A stretch of DNA of 64,000 nt from the NCBI RefSeq assembly GCF_001659605.2, contig NC_035170.2, forward strand, positions 2,852,001 to 2,916,000, in the 5' to 3' direction. Of this stretch, positions 32,713 through 44,034 are shown in pieces (the stretch's first letter is position 1; every line of letters starts with the position of its first letter). The notes under the pieces are model-generated. The model worked only from the letters and a program-made list of their open reading frames with translations, made no database searches and had not been told where the DNA came from. The position numbers and the translations under genes were made by a program. This stretch comes from Manihot esculenta (lineage: Eukaryota > Streptophyta > Magnoliopsida > Malpighiales > Euphorbiaceae).

Positions 32713-35700
32713 CTACTGAAACTGTGGAAAGGGATTCATCATCTTCGGGCAGTCGACTATATCAACTTGTTTTAAGGACAGACATCTCAAAACGTCACTT
32801 CCAGAATAAAAACTTGCTAAGCTAGGCAAACTCTCAAGACTGATGGATTGTAATGAAGGGAATATGGTCTTATCCCACACTTCTTCATCTTCTCTTTCCC
32901 CTTCTTTATTGATGATTTGCTCCAACATAGTACATCTCTTTACTTCCATACTCCCTAATCGCACAAGCTCCAATGCCATGGGAAGAGTAAATATATTTCT
33001 CAAGCTGCTGCAGTTATACAACTTCAGCAGTTTCAGGTTTTTAAAAGTCAAAATCCCTTGAGGATCCTTGCTCCATATATGCCTCAGCTTCGGTAGATCA
33101 ATTAAATGCAATTCCTGTAACCATGGCATCAGCCCAGCATGCCCTTCATCTGCATTCATCCCTTCCAAATCAAATATTTTTTCTAGTGAATCACATTGTT
33201 CTACAATGAGCACCTTCAATCTTTTCAAGAACTGCATTTGATTTGATGATAAGGCTTTTGACAAAAATTCACACTTGTCCACTGCCAATTTGCTTATGTT
33301 GACTAAAAAATTCAAGGGAAGTTGGCTTTGCCATTTGTCCCTTAAATGGGGAAATTTAGAGAGTTTCATATTCCAAATGTGATAAAATCCTTCCTGCAAA
33401 AGGCAAAACGTTGCATTAGTTAAAGAAGAAAAAACATTATCTAAACAGGCATCACAAAACGAATTGGTAAGAGAATTTGATGGACGTATACCATTTCCAA
33501 ATACGACTGCTGTACTGTGGCATTAAGGTTGCCCTCCCAACGCCAACTTTGAAAATGTATTGCATGCAGATCTACACACTGCAGCTTTGGTGTGCTTAAG
33601 CTTCCCCCACAGAAGATCCTCATATTGGGGCATCCGCTTATGGTTATTACTTCCAAACATGGGAATTTGAAAGTTAGACCCCCCAAGCAGAAGCCTGTTA
33701 GGCTTTTCAAATGGACGAGTTCCAAAGTTTTCAATTTGCAGAACACAATTTCTTCTGTTCCATCTCCTTCATCTGTTACTATTTCTGTCAACATCTTGCA
33801 AGTTCGAATCTTCATCGTCAGGAGTTGCACCATACTTTTGGCAGCTGATGATGTTACCAGATACTTCAATGCTTTGCAAAAACTAACTTCTAAAGTCGTT
33901 AGATCTTGGAAAGATGCAGATGATGGTGCTAGATTGATCAAATTAGAACAAGCCCATACAGTCATAGCTTCCACATATGCAAGAACAAGATCCAGTTTAG
34001 GGTGTGGCTTCCACATATGTTTCAGATCACGAAGGTGATACAGATTTAACTTTCTTATCAGTGGTACTGTAGTGCCATCATCAAGTCCTTCATTTCGGAA
34101 TAACTCTTCGAGAGAGGAATCCCTCACACATAGACTTTCCAGATTGGATAATCTTTGAAGGAATCCAAAAAGAGCAATAGATGATTTATCTTGAATGTGG
34201 TGGAGGCTAATCGATTTTACATTGAAGAACTTCTTTTGGAATTGATATTGGATTATCGCCTCAATGACTCGACCATCTAATGACAACTGCTCCAAACTGA
34301 TGAAAATCTAGAAAACATTGAAATAAAAGGGAAAGTTTTATGACGGAAATCATTATTTTGCGATAAACTTCTGACAACTTCATGGTGAAGTCTAAGAAGT
34401 ATGCATAAAAGAAAGAATTGAATTGTGAACTTTCAGAGAATGTAGGGAATTGTGTACCTTTTCGGCCAAGGACATGGGTTGTTGAATTGAGTTGTTGCAT
34501 TGATCCTCTCCATACTTTTCTTGGAGATTAAAGAAATCTGAAGCAAATTGTATTCCTTTTCGGCATCGAAGCAGAGTCAAATATTTTAATTTTGGGAATT
34601 CCAAATGGCAGGTCCCTGGATAAAAATTCCTAATTTTCGGTAGACCTTTAAGTCTCATGGAGACTAGTCTAGGGAACACAAAACAAGGGGCTGCTTCTAC
34701 ACCATCTGCCTTTGTAACTATCTCCTCTATCCCACAAGAATCCAATTCAAGACTTCCAAGTTTCAAAAGTTCTTTAGCTATGGAGGAGGGAAAGAGATTT
34801 TTAAGAATCTTACAATTTAGCAGATGTATGGATTCCAGATTTTGGAAGGTGAGAATTCCTTGTGGATCTTTACTCCATATGTGCTTCAATCCTCGGAAGC
34901 CAGATATATACAGTTGTTTCAAATCAAATGACAGTACAGAACTTGCTTCTTCAGCATTGAACCCTTGAAGTTGATATATCTCTTGCAGTGAATGACAATC
35001 AAATAAATCCAACCGCTCCAATCTTTGGAATCTTGCCAAGTTATTCGATGGAAAAAGAGTTTTTAAGATTTTACAATCCTGAATCCTCAATATATTTAGT
35101 TTGCAAAAGGAACCTTCAGGGAGTTGGGTGTGCCATGTCCTTTCCAAGTTACTCATGCTGACAATGTACATTTCCTCCAAGCTAGGAAATGCAACCTGCA
35201 ATGTTACAAATAGTTAATAATGGGCTTAACTATGGGGTGTAAAATATAAAACATATTATATTTACTGGGAAAACCACAGAATTTAGGCAGAATATATATA
35301 AAACATATTATATCTACTCTTTACCATTTGAGAAAGAGGATAATTGAATACTGACAATGACATTGGGTAATAAAGGGAAAAATTCACCTTTTCATCAAAT
35401 AGAGGTGGAGATGTGATGTCTTGGGTTCTGTCCAAATCCACTTCTTTGGGTTTTTTACTGACCATAATATCTGCACATAGAGGATTCGAGACAAAAGTCT
35501 TAAATGCAGGGCATTTCTCTATAGATATTTTGGTCAAACAGCAAAAGTCAATTAAATGGCCATCACAGAATCTTATGAGATTTGGAAGATTCTTGAGCTT
35601 CAGCTCATTTAGATTAGGGAAGAGTATCTTATTCATCATTTCTTCAACAAATTCTTCTGTGAGTATTATCCCTTCTATGAACTCACAATCTTCTATCTCA

Positions 35701-38700
35701 AGTTTCTTCAGTTGCAAAAGGGTTTTGACAAATGAAGTAGTAAATAAATACTTCAAATCCTGGCAGGCCAAGACAGATGATGAGCTCATTGAGTTTGAAG
35801 AATCTCCAGAGAATAATTCATCAATCTTGTTTTCACATCCTACTGAGTTTACTTTCAAGACCTCTAATTTGGGGAAGGAAACCTGCAGATAAAATGTTTC
35901 ATTTCATAAACAACTCTAATTTTAAAATTGATTGAATTTTATGTAAAAAATTAAAAATTGAATTTAACAGAGCATACCTATCCCATGTGGCATCACAATT
36001 GGGATTTTTTTTATTCTTAAAATTGAGTTTCATATGCCACAATAGATATGTTACAAAAAAAAAAAAAAAAAACTAATTAACCACCTCACAATCAAAATCC
36101 AAAAATAAAAAATAAATAAATTATACTTTAATCTTTATATTTAATACAATTTAGCTATACTTTTAAACTGTTCTGCTAGTGTTTTGATAAATATTTTTTA
36201 ATAATACGATCCTGATGTGCTCAAATTCAAACACCCATATCCTTTTTTTTATATTATTGATAATAAATATAATTTAAAATAATTCAAATTAAAATTTACT
36301 AATAGTTAATTTTGTAAAATTGATGATAAATTGATGATAACATATCTAAAAATTTTACATGTTTACAAATTTTCAATTTCAATATATCATGATTATTTTA
36401 CTAAAATATCAAAGACTCAAAGACTCAATAAGTGACTTTAAAAATACAGAACTAAACTATAGATTTCCCTAAACCTAAAAAACTATTGTAATTTACACAT
36501 TTCACTTTTTACAAGTTTTGATTGTGAAGATACAAAATTATCCTTTGATTAATTAGTTAATCAAAGAGTTAATTTACTTTTTTTTCATTTTGTTATGTTA
36601 AGAATAAAAAGGTGTCCAATATCATAGCCTAAAGTAAATTTTAATTTCAAATAAAATTATATTAAATTTAAAAATTATGGATGATTTTAATAAAATTTAA
36701 ATTGCTAAAATATGTAAAGATTTAGCTTTCTATGCCATCTAAAATATAAGATCCAATTGTTTTAAAATTTATTTGTAATAGATAATGTTATTATGTCGAT
36801 TTTTTGTTAATTGAAACAATGAAATGAATAAAGTCAAGTCCAAAAGCCACATAAAAATACCATTTTGTCAAAAAGAGGCAATGGAGTGTGGAACTCATCT
36901 TGTAATGCAACTCCTTCGAATCCTTGTTCATTTGTCGTTTGCATTTGCAATGCAGGCATTGCCTTCACTTTGAACCAAAAGCTTTTGAGTATCGGCAGAC
37001 CACATAGTGTCAGGGAGCGTAATTGAGAAAACTCAGCCACTTCAATTTTGTCATCTCCAACTCTACTATCATCAAGCACAATTTCTTCCATGCTTTTGCA
37101 ATTGCTTACTTCCATTTCTCGAAGTTGAGAAAGGCTTCTAATCATGGCGATTGACAAGAGATTCTTCAATCTATTGCATTCATTGACTTTTAAGATGCTT
37201 AATCTAGTGAAAGACCCTGCTGTGAGTTGGCCATGGAAAAGCATTTCCAGGCTCACCAAATTCTCCAAATACAGAGACTCCAGGATGGGAAAGGCATCAG
37301 AATTAAGGACCCGCGCTGTTGAGTTAATAACATACTGAATGTCATAACCTTTTCGGATTTGTAGATGCTTTAAATGTGGAAAGCCTTCCCAGTTCAGGTC
37401 ATACAAAATGCTCTTTATCCCCTTCACTTCATTTAAAGATAAATCTTCCGTTTCCTTCAACAAAATACCAACTCCATGATCCAAGTAAACGCTTGTATTA
37501 AGCTCTAGCATCCTGGAGGATTCATACTTATCGGCCCAATACCATCTTTTTCCAATGACAATTCTATACCTTTCCAACTTACTGGAGAACAAGTCCTTTG
37601 GTAACATCTTGGAGTCTGGAATGTCTATTTCCAATGTTGTCAAGTGAGACAGGTGTTTCAACTCAGCAAGGCTTGCTTTGCTTGAATTGCTGAGACTTTG
37701 AAGCTCCCATTGACAAAAGCTATTTTGCATGTACAATTCCTCTAATAGGGACAACCTTGATATGACATTTGCTGGAATCACTTGGAGTTTGTAACAGTTG
37801 CTCAAATCTAACAATTTCAGCCCTGTCAGCTGCGCTATTTCTCTAGGCAGCTGTTCTATCTTAGATTCACGAAAACTCAGGATCTCTAATCTTTTCAGTT
37901 CACCGATAACAGATGCATCCCGCAATACGCATCTATCTAAACACAAGGTAAGAAGGTTTGTCAAGTAACCAAGAGATGGAGAAAGCGACCATAAGCACAT
38001 CCCAGTGAAACGCAGTACTTTGAGCTTTGTAATCCCCTCAAAAAATTTCGAATGAATATTTCCCCTTCCAAGTACAAGTAACTCTAATTCTGGGCACTCC
38101 AACCTTTCAGGAAGCTCATCAATTTCACAGTAAGGCAAATAAATTCTAGAGCAGTTTTTGAGATCTCTGTTTGGCCATATCTTTGATTCAATATCTCTGA
38201 ACGTTAACAAATGTTGAGATTTAGATGCAATTGAGAGAGCAGCATCTCTAACAACGTCATGCATTTTCACATACCCATTCTTGTTACAATCAAGTAGCAA
38301 GCAAGAGGCTTTCAGGTTACTGACCAATTTATCTACTCTGTTTCTTGCATCCTCCACCGTATATTTGCTTCTAAGCAAATCCAAACCCATGCTGTAAATC
38401 AACAAGTCTCTGATTTGAATATCACCCTGAGCAATTTGCGCACAAAGCAGGAACAATGACTTGGCCTCATGACTCGCAAGATGGTTATAACTCAACTCTA
38501 AAGCTGAGTACACTTTTGCCTGAATTCCTTCATTATCAACCCTAGATAATTCCTTCAAGGCAAGCTTCCATTCGTGTAAGTCCTTATTCTTCAAAGCTCT
38601 TGCAACTGTGACAATTAAAACAGGCAAGCCTGCACATTTTTTAGCTACTTCAGTAGCTACAGAATGCAAGGCCTGATTTGTAATGTCACCCACCATTGTC

Positions 38701-39656
38701 TGAAATAAACTCCATGCCTCTGCTTCTGATAGAACTCGAAGCTCAAAACTTTCTTGGGTGCCCATCTCTCTAGACAGTATATCTTCTCTTCTTGAGGTCA
38801 GTAATAATTTACATCCTTTGTGATCGCTTCCAAAAGGAATGCCTACTTTCTTCGGTTCAAGTTTTTCCCAAATATCATCCAAAATAATGAGGATCTTCTT
38901 CTCATTTACTAACCGTTGATGCAGTCGACATGCTCTTCCTTCTTCAGTCTCCTCTTCGAATTTCAGACCCAGCATATCAGCAATGGTCCCTTGAATTTTT
39001 CTAAGCTCTGGTGTCTCAGATACTGTAGCCATAACTACAACATCGAACAACTTGTCTTCTATTGCTTTCCTGTGGACTTCGTTCGCTAGGGTGGTTTTTC
39101 CAATACCACCCATTCCATACACTCCTATCATGTCAACAGCAGGATCCATCAGTGCATCCATAACTTTCTTCAAAATAGACACTCTTGAATGCAAGGCCTC
39201 ATTATCATATATAGATGGAACCACTATAGGCTCTAGGAGGGGACGGTAGGAAATCCGATCAAATCTGCCTTCATCCTGGAGCTCAACGACTGCTAAAGCT
39301 TCCTTGTCTGCTTTCTTGCTAAGCTGGTAGCGCTTCTTCAAATCAGGAATCACTCCGAATAAACACTTTCCCTTTGCTTGTTGTTCACCGATGAGAATTT
39401 CCTCAGCTTCTTCGATGGCTTTGTTCACACAAGTCAGCCACTCTTGAACACTATTGTTGATCCTGTCTCCTTGTCTTGTTGCCTGATCAACAGACTGCCG
39501 CAAATCATCTCTTTGTCTCGTCAACTTTTGGAGCTGATTCTTGAGTTTTTCCACTTTGCTTTTGTAGTTGAAAGCGTAACAGAGATGTCGTTTAATAGGG
39601 ACAACAGTGAACTCAATAATGGTGGGCACAATGGCAAGAATGGTATCCAAAGCCAT
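32713..39656 (-). CDS. NLR-A: CC-NBS-LRR disease-resistance protein (RPS2/RPS5-type), five exons
   Basis: An intracellular immune receptor of the CNL class, which detects pathogen effectors and switches by nucleotide exchange. Proposed exons: 39656-36861, 35882-35388, 35195-34458, 34307-33492, 33393-32713. All introns are GT-AG and phase 0, giving about 1841 residues. Exon 1 holds the N-terminal coiled coil (heptads about 30-60), P-loop GMGGIGKTT (181-189), kinase-2 KILIILDDIW (254-263) with the CNL tryptophan, RNBS-B CKLLLTSR (282-289), GLPL CAGLPVLIV (341-349), MHD KMHDVVRD (464-471) and the first LRRs. Exons 2-5 add four LRR blocks; exons 2 and 3 each begin at a V-x-F-P-x-L-E motif. No N-terminal myristoylation glycine. 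No break seen. The large LRR region resembles the At4g27190/At4g27220-like group. Exon borders are inferred from splice signals and the paralogue and need a transcript. Confidence 0.88.
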
Positions 39657-39913
39657 TTTCCTTCCTTTGGGATAACAGATGCAAACAGAAAGGAAACAAT
39701 GAAAAGAACAAAATGAAAAATAAACTCAGGAAGAAGGGAAGATGAATTTTAATTGGCAACAGGACAGAGCTATTTGTCTAGTTCAAAACACAGATGGCAG
39801 AGCAAAAGTAGTCCATGTGAATTTGAGACTCAAGACTGAGAGCAAAGTGAAGAGCTTTACGGATGGTAGCAGAAAACAATGGCAAAGTGAAGAGATGTTT
39901 AATAGAGAATACT

Positions 39914-39920
39914 GTTTATA
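39914..39920 (-). promoter_or_regulatory. Possible TATA box of NLR-A
   Basis: TATAAAC on the minus strand, about 260 bp upstream of the ATG. The intervening sequence is pyrimidine-rich near the ATG on that strand and could include a 5'-UTR intron. Weak evidence on its own. Confidence 0.35.
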
Positions 39921-39956
39921 CAATTAGCTTTAGCACACTGAGCTGTACTAAAAAAA

Positions 39957-41040
39957 CCAGTACATCAAATCAATATGTTGATTAGCATTAGTGGAATTAT
40001 TGCATTTGTAATCTTCTTTATCAAAAGGAGACTCAATTATGGAATCCTCTTTTACTTTTTTTTATTATTATTTATTATAAAAAGACATAGCTTTTGGACC
40101 ATCAAAGTATCACATCATGGACGACTCATAGCATTAGTGGAATTATTGCATACTTGTATTCCTTCTACCTTTTACAAAAGACACTTCATTGCCTTTCACT
40201 ATCAAAGTCACTAACTAATATTCGTTGGACGAGTCATATAATTTTGAAATGCCAAATTTTGAAATACCAAACAAACAAATCAATACCATATCTTCTCATA
40301 ACCCTTATTTGAAATGTTAAATTTTAAAAAAAATTCAAAAGAAATGAAATCTTGTTTTCTAATTTTTGTGTTTGACAAGACCAATAGTATAAAATTTCAA
40401 TTCTATATGAGAATTGATTTTGAATTAAAAGTAAATTTTGCCAAAATTATTAGAATTTTACAAAAAATGATTTCACTTAAGGTTATTTACATTAAAATTA
40501 CTTAATTAGCTCTTAGAACTCTTTTTATTTTCTTTTTCTTTTATCCTTTATTTTTTCATTTGTTTTAGTTTTAAATTTATTTGGTGGTTTCCATTGTTAT
40601 CACTCTGTGGTAGATGTAGTTTTCATATGAGCTTTCACCCTTTATCTTTTTGTTTAGGCTCACACCCTGTAATGACAATCACCTGATTAAAAAAAATTAA
40701 TAGAAAGGAGTTTAGATAATAAATATTACAAACAATATGAAATTTATTAATTATGCTTTTGTTTTTATCTATCAATAAAATTCAATTCATTTCTATTCAT
40801 AAAAGTATTTATTTATTTAAAATTAATTTAAATATAATAGAATTCAATTGAATTTTTTATATTAGATAAAACTACATATGAAAACTAGTCACAAACTCCT
40901 TTGACTTAATTTGGTAGTCTGTCACAAACTAGTCAAATTATCAAATACAATCACTAAGAATTTACAATGTGAAAATGTTCACATCACAAATAAATGAATC
41001 TCACATGATATGTAAAAAAAAAAAAAAAAGTCCATTGAAT
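39957..41040. other. AT-rich intergenic stretch
   Basis: No gene, RNA or element recognised. It includes poly-A/T runs and a 16-A tract at about 41013-41029. Confidence 0.6.
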
Positions 41041-41124
41041 TTTATAAACTGACCTTGCCACTGAAAATGGGTGTAATAGGAGCATCAAGATATCCCTTGC
41101 AAGGTTCTTTTTTTCCCTCAGCAG

Positions 41125-41840
41125 TCATGCTTGAGTAATTTTTACTTGAAATTGTGGAACAAACATCTCCATCTTGGGATTCAGTAATTTCACTTTTTTT
41201 TTAAAGCATGGACATTTCAGAACATCACTTCCTGAGTAAAAAATTATCAAACTACGACTCTCAAGACTAATGGACTGTAATAAAGAGAATATGGTTTTAT
41301 CCCTTACTCCTTCCTCTTCCCGGTTCATTATAGATGATGTCCTCCAATAAACTACATCTCTTTATTTCCATGCACTCAAGTTGCACAAGCTCCACAGCCA
41401 AGGGAAGAGTAAATAAAATCCATCCTGCTAAACAAACACACCGCATTACTTGAAGAATAAAAAAAATTACTCTCAAACTGTCACCGTTATTTCGCATTGA
41501 GGTTGCGCTGCCAAATCCAATTCTCAAAATGTCCATGCATCAGTTGAATATACTGAAGCTTTGGTGTGCTTAATCCTCCAGCAGAAAATGTCCCCATATT
41601 AGGGCATCTATGAACAGTTAGTAGTTCCAATGATGGGATTTTGAGTGTGATCATTTCTTCGCATTGCAATAAAAACTCCTGAATTACACAAAGCAAAAAA
41701 TAAAAATAAAGAAGAATCTTGCACAGATACAGTTTCAAAATTGGGTAATCTTTGAGGGAATCCAAACAGAGCAGCAGTTGATTTCTCTGGAAATGAAACC
41801 ATTTTGCTACTAGGATTGCAAGATCGGCTCAATCATGTGT
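41125..41840 (-). pseudogene. Relic of a third NLR copy (end of exons 4 and 5)
   Basis: Broken minus-strand frames match the NLR-A/B LRR exons in the right order. At 41832-41720 a stretch like ALFGFPQRLPNFETVSVQDS matches the exon 4 start. At 41660-41500 CPNMGTFSAGGLSTPKLQ matches the exon 4 end. At 41430-41330 FTLPLAVELVQLECMEIKRC and at 41320-41125 KTIFSLLQSISLES match exon 5. The middle of exon 4 and the start of exon 5 are deleted and frames shift. It is much more diverged than A is from B, so it is an older copy. Confidence 0.85.
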
Positions 41841-41869
41841 TCCTGGATAAAATCTCCTAATTTCTTTTA

Positions 41870-42295
41870 CCCTTTGTTTGGATCTTAATTGTGTGAGGGA
41901 AATGGAGACAAACTAAGGAGGAGAAATAAGGAGAAAAGAAAAGAATAGAAATTCAATTTTCTTCTTATTGTTTGGATAGGTTATTAGAAGAGAAGATAAA
42001 TATAATTTCCCTCTTAGAAGAAAATGACTATAATATCCTTACACTCTTAAAAGGAGAACTTTAAACTCAAGGGCATTAAAAAATTTTCAACACAAATCAT
42101 GTTAATTTTCTCCATTTCTCTTCATTTCCCACCAATTTGGTGGGAAATGTTTTGGGCTCATTTGAAGGGGAAGAAAAATACAACTTCTCTCCTTTTCTCT
42201 CTTCTGTTGGTTATGGAAACAAGAGAATTTTAGGAAATTGAATTTCTTTTTTTCTTCCTTTCTCTCCAATTCCCTCCATCCAAACAAACATTAGG
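41870..42295. mobile_element. Fold-back (MITE-like) element
   Basis: A 426-bp stretch whose ends are inverted repeats: CCCTTTGTTTGGATC at the left and ATCCAAACAAACATTAGG at the right. The similarity continues inward for about 70 bp (GAGGGAAATGGAGA... against ...TCTCCAATTCCCTCC, and AGAAATTCAATTTTC against GAAATTGAATTTC). TTA occurs at both edges (41867-41869, 42291-42293), which could be a 3-bp duplication, but the exact ends are uncertain. No coding capacity. Superfamily not determined. Confidence 0.6.
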
Positions 42296-44034
42296 TTTTT
42301 GAGAGTTAAAAGAGAACACTTTCTTTCCGGTAATTCATGCAGATTCAACTCCATGGCGTGCATCATTCAGTTTTAACTCCTTTCTTCATAGTCTCTCGTT
42401 ACTGCTGTATTCATGGACCATACTATTTTTTTTGTCGAACCATGGACTATACATATTTCAATGGATTTTGGATTTTTTTTTTTTATAATTTTTTTTAGAG
42501 TTGTGAATTTTTTTTTTTCAGTCCAGAAATTGAATGATATGTTGATTAAGGCACTAAGGCCCAATAATACACCAGGCCCAATAATTTTAAAATAATAATA
42601 ATAATAAAATATATAAAAATTATACAACGATTTGAATATGATTTTATTTTCCTTCTAAACAATAAATTTCATTCATAGGGTTGAAATCAAGAATAATTAA
42701 TAAAGTTCATAATTCAAATACAAAAGGCCTTAAAGGGTCAAAAAGAGGAAAAAAAAACTCTCACAATTTACAAAGATTCAAGTTCAGTGACCAAACTCTT
42801 TGATTCGGCTAGCAAAAATGTGATGTCACTTCCCTTCTCTAAAACTTTCAAAACGGCAATGGACAAGTCTTTAACAAAATTAATTACTCTTTCAAAAATA
42901 GCATAACACCTAAATTAAAACATCAAAGAGCAGGTATAAACAAGACAAGAAGCATGATGCGAAATCTTGTAGAATGAAGAAAAGTGAAAGCATTAGACAG
43001 ATAGCACACATGTAAAAGCCGAATGGATGGAGATGAAGAAACTAGATGCTTGAGGAAGAGAAAATTACTATTCCACAATCACATCGAGTTAATGCCTCCT
43101 GAGAGGGAAATCCCCACCCTCCTTCTCTAAGATTTCTCCATTTAAAAACTTAGATTCGGACACTTTCACTACATAACAGAAAGAAAATAGAAATTAAATA
43201 GAACCAAAGTAAGAAAAAATACATCTCTCTTGTTTAAAGCCCGATTCACCAAAACTAAGAACAAAATTTAAAAACTATTTAAAACCTCATTCGGAAAGAA
43301 GGAAAACAACTCACATCCGAGCAAGAAGGGAAGAACTAGAAGAACTAGAAGTAGAGATCTATGTTTAGTTTAGCTGTAAGAAATTTTCTTTATGGCTTTA
43401 TTTCTCATCTCTCCATATGGCCAAAGTACTTTTTGTTTAGGCTTCCCCTGCTCGCTTAAAGATGTAGAGTTGCTTCTTTGATTTTTCATCTAATAACAAC
43501 TTCCCCTTATGGATTGGATGTGCATAAGTGATTGTTCTTTTTGTTGCAGATATGAAATCGGACATATACAATTTCATTTAAGTCATTTTTAAATTTTAAT
43601 TTTATTTTAAAATCGGAACAAAATCAACTTATTGGATATTTTTAAATTCTGATCTTATTTTAAAATTGGATCAAAAGAAACTTATAACCGATACTAATTT
43701 ATTCTTATTATTCATATATATTATATTAAGACTCCATTAAAAAAATAATATTGTATCTAATTGTTATGATTTTTTTTAATAAATAAAATATGTTATATAA
43801 ATTTAACTTTAAATTAATTTTAATATTTTTTAGCTCTAAGAAAATAATTTTTAGTATTAAAGAATTAAAAATAGAGATGTGACATAAGTTGCTTACACAA
43901 CCTTAGCCCTTTCTTTTAAATCACTGCTCACAAGAGTTTTAATTTTCTTGAATTACAAGCTACTAGTTTTTTAGAATCTCAAATCAATTGCGAATGAATG
44001 TGTTACTTTATCAAAATTGTCATATTCGTATTCA
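42296..44034. other. AT-rich intergenic stretch left of unit B
   Basis: No gene recognised. It contains T-runs at about 42472-42520 and an (AAT)n run at 42589-42606. The last part should have a counterpart upstream of the retrotransposon nest, outside the window, if the NLR duplication extended this far. Confidence 0.5.

Larger units (their letters stand above)
31682..39670 (-). repeat. Segmental duplication, unit A (NLR-A)
   Basis: Aligns end to end with unit B (44035-52490): same gene, same exon structure, same 3' flank. Intron 1 differs by indels (978 versus 1416 bp). Similarity stops about 10 bp upstream of the ATG at one end and at the E4 insertion at the other. Confidence 0.9.
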
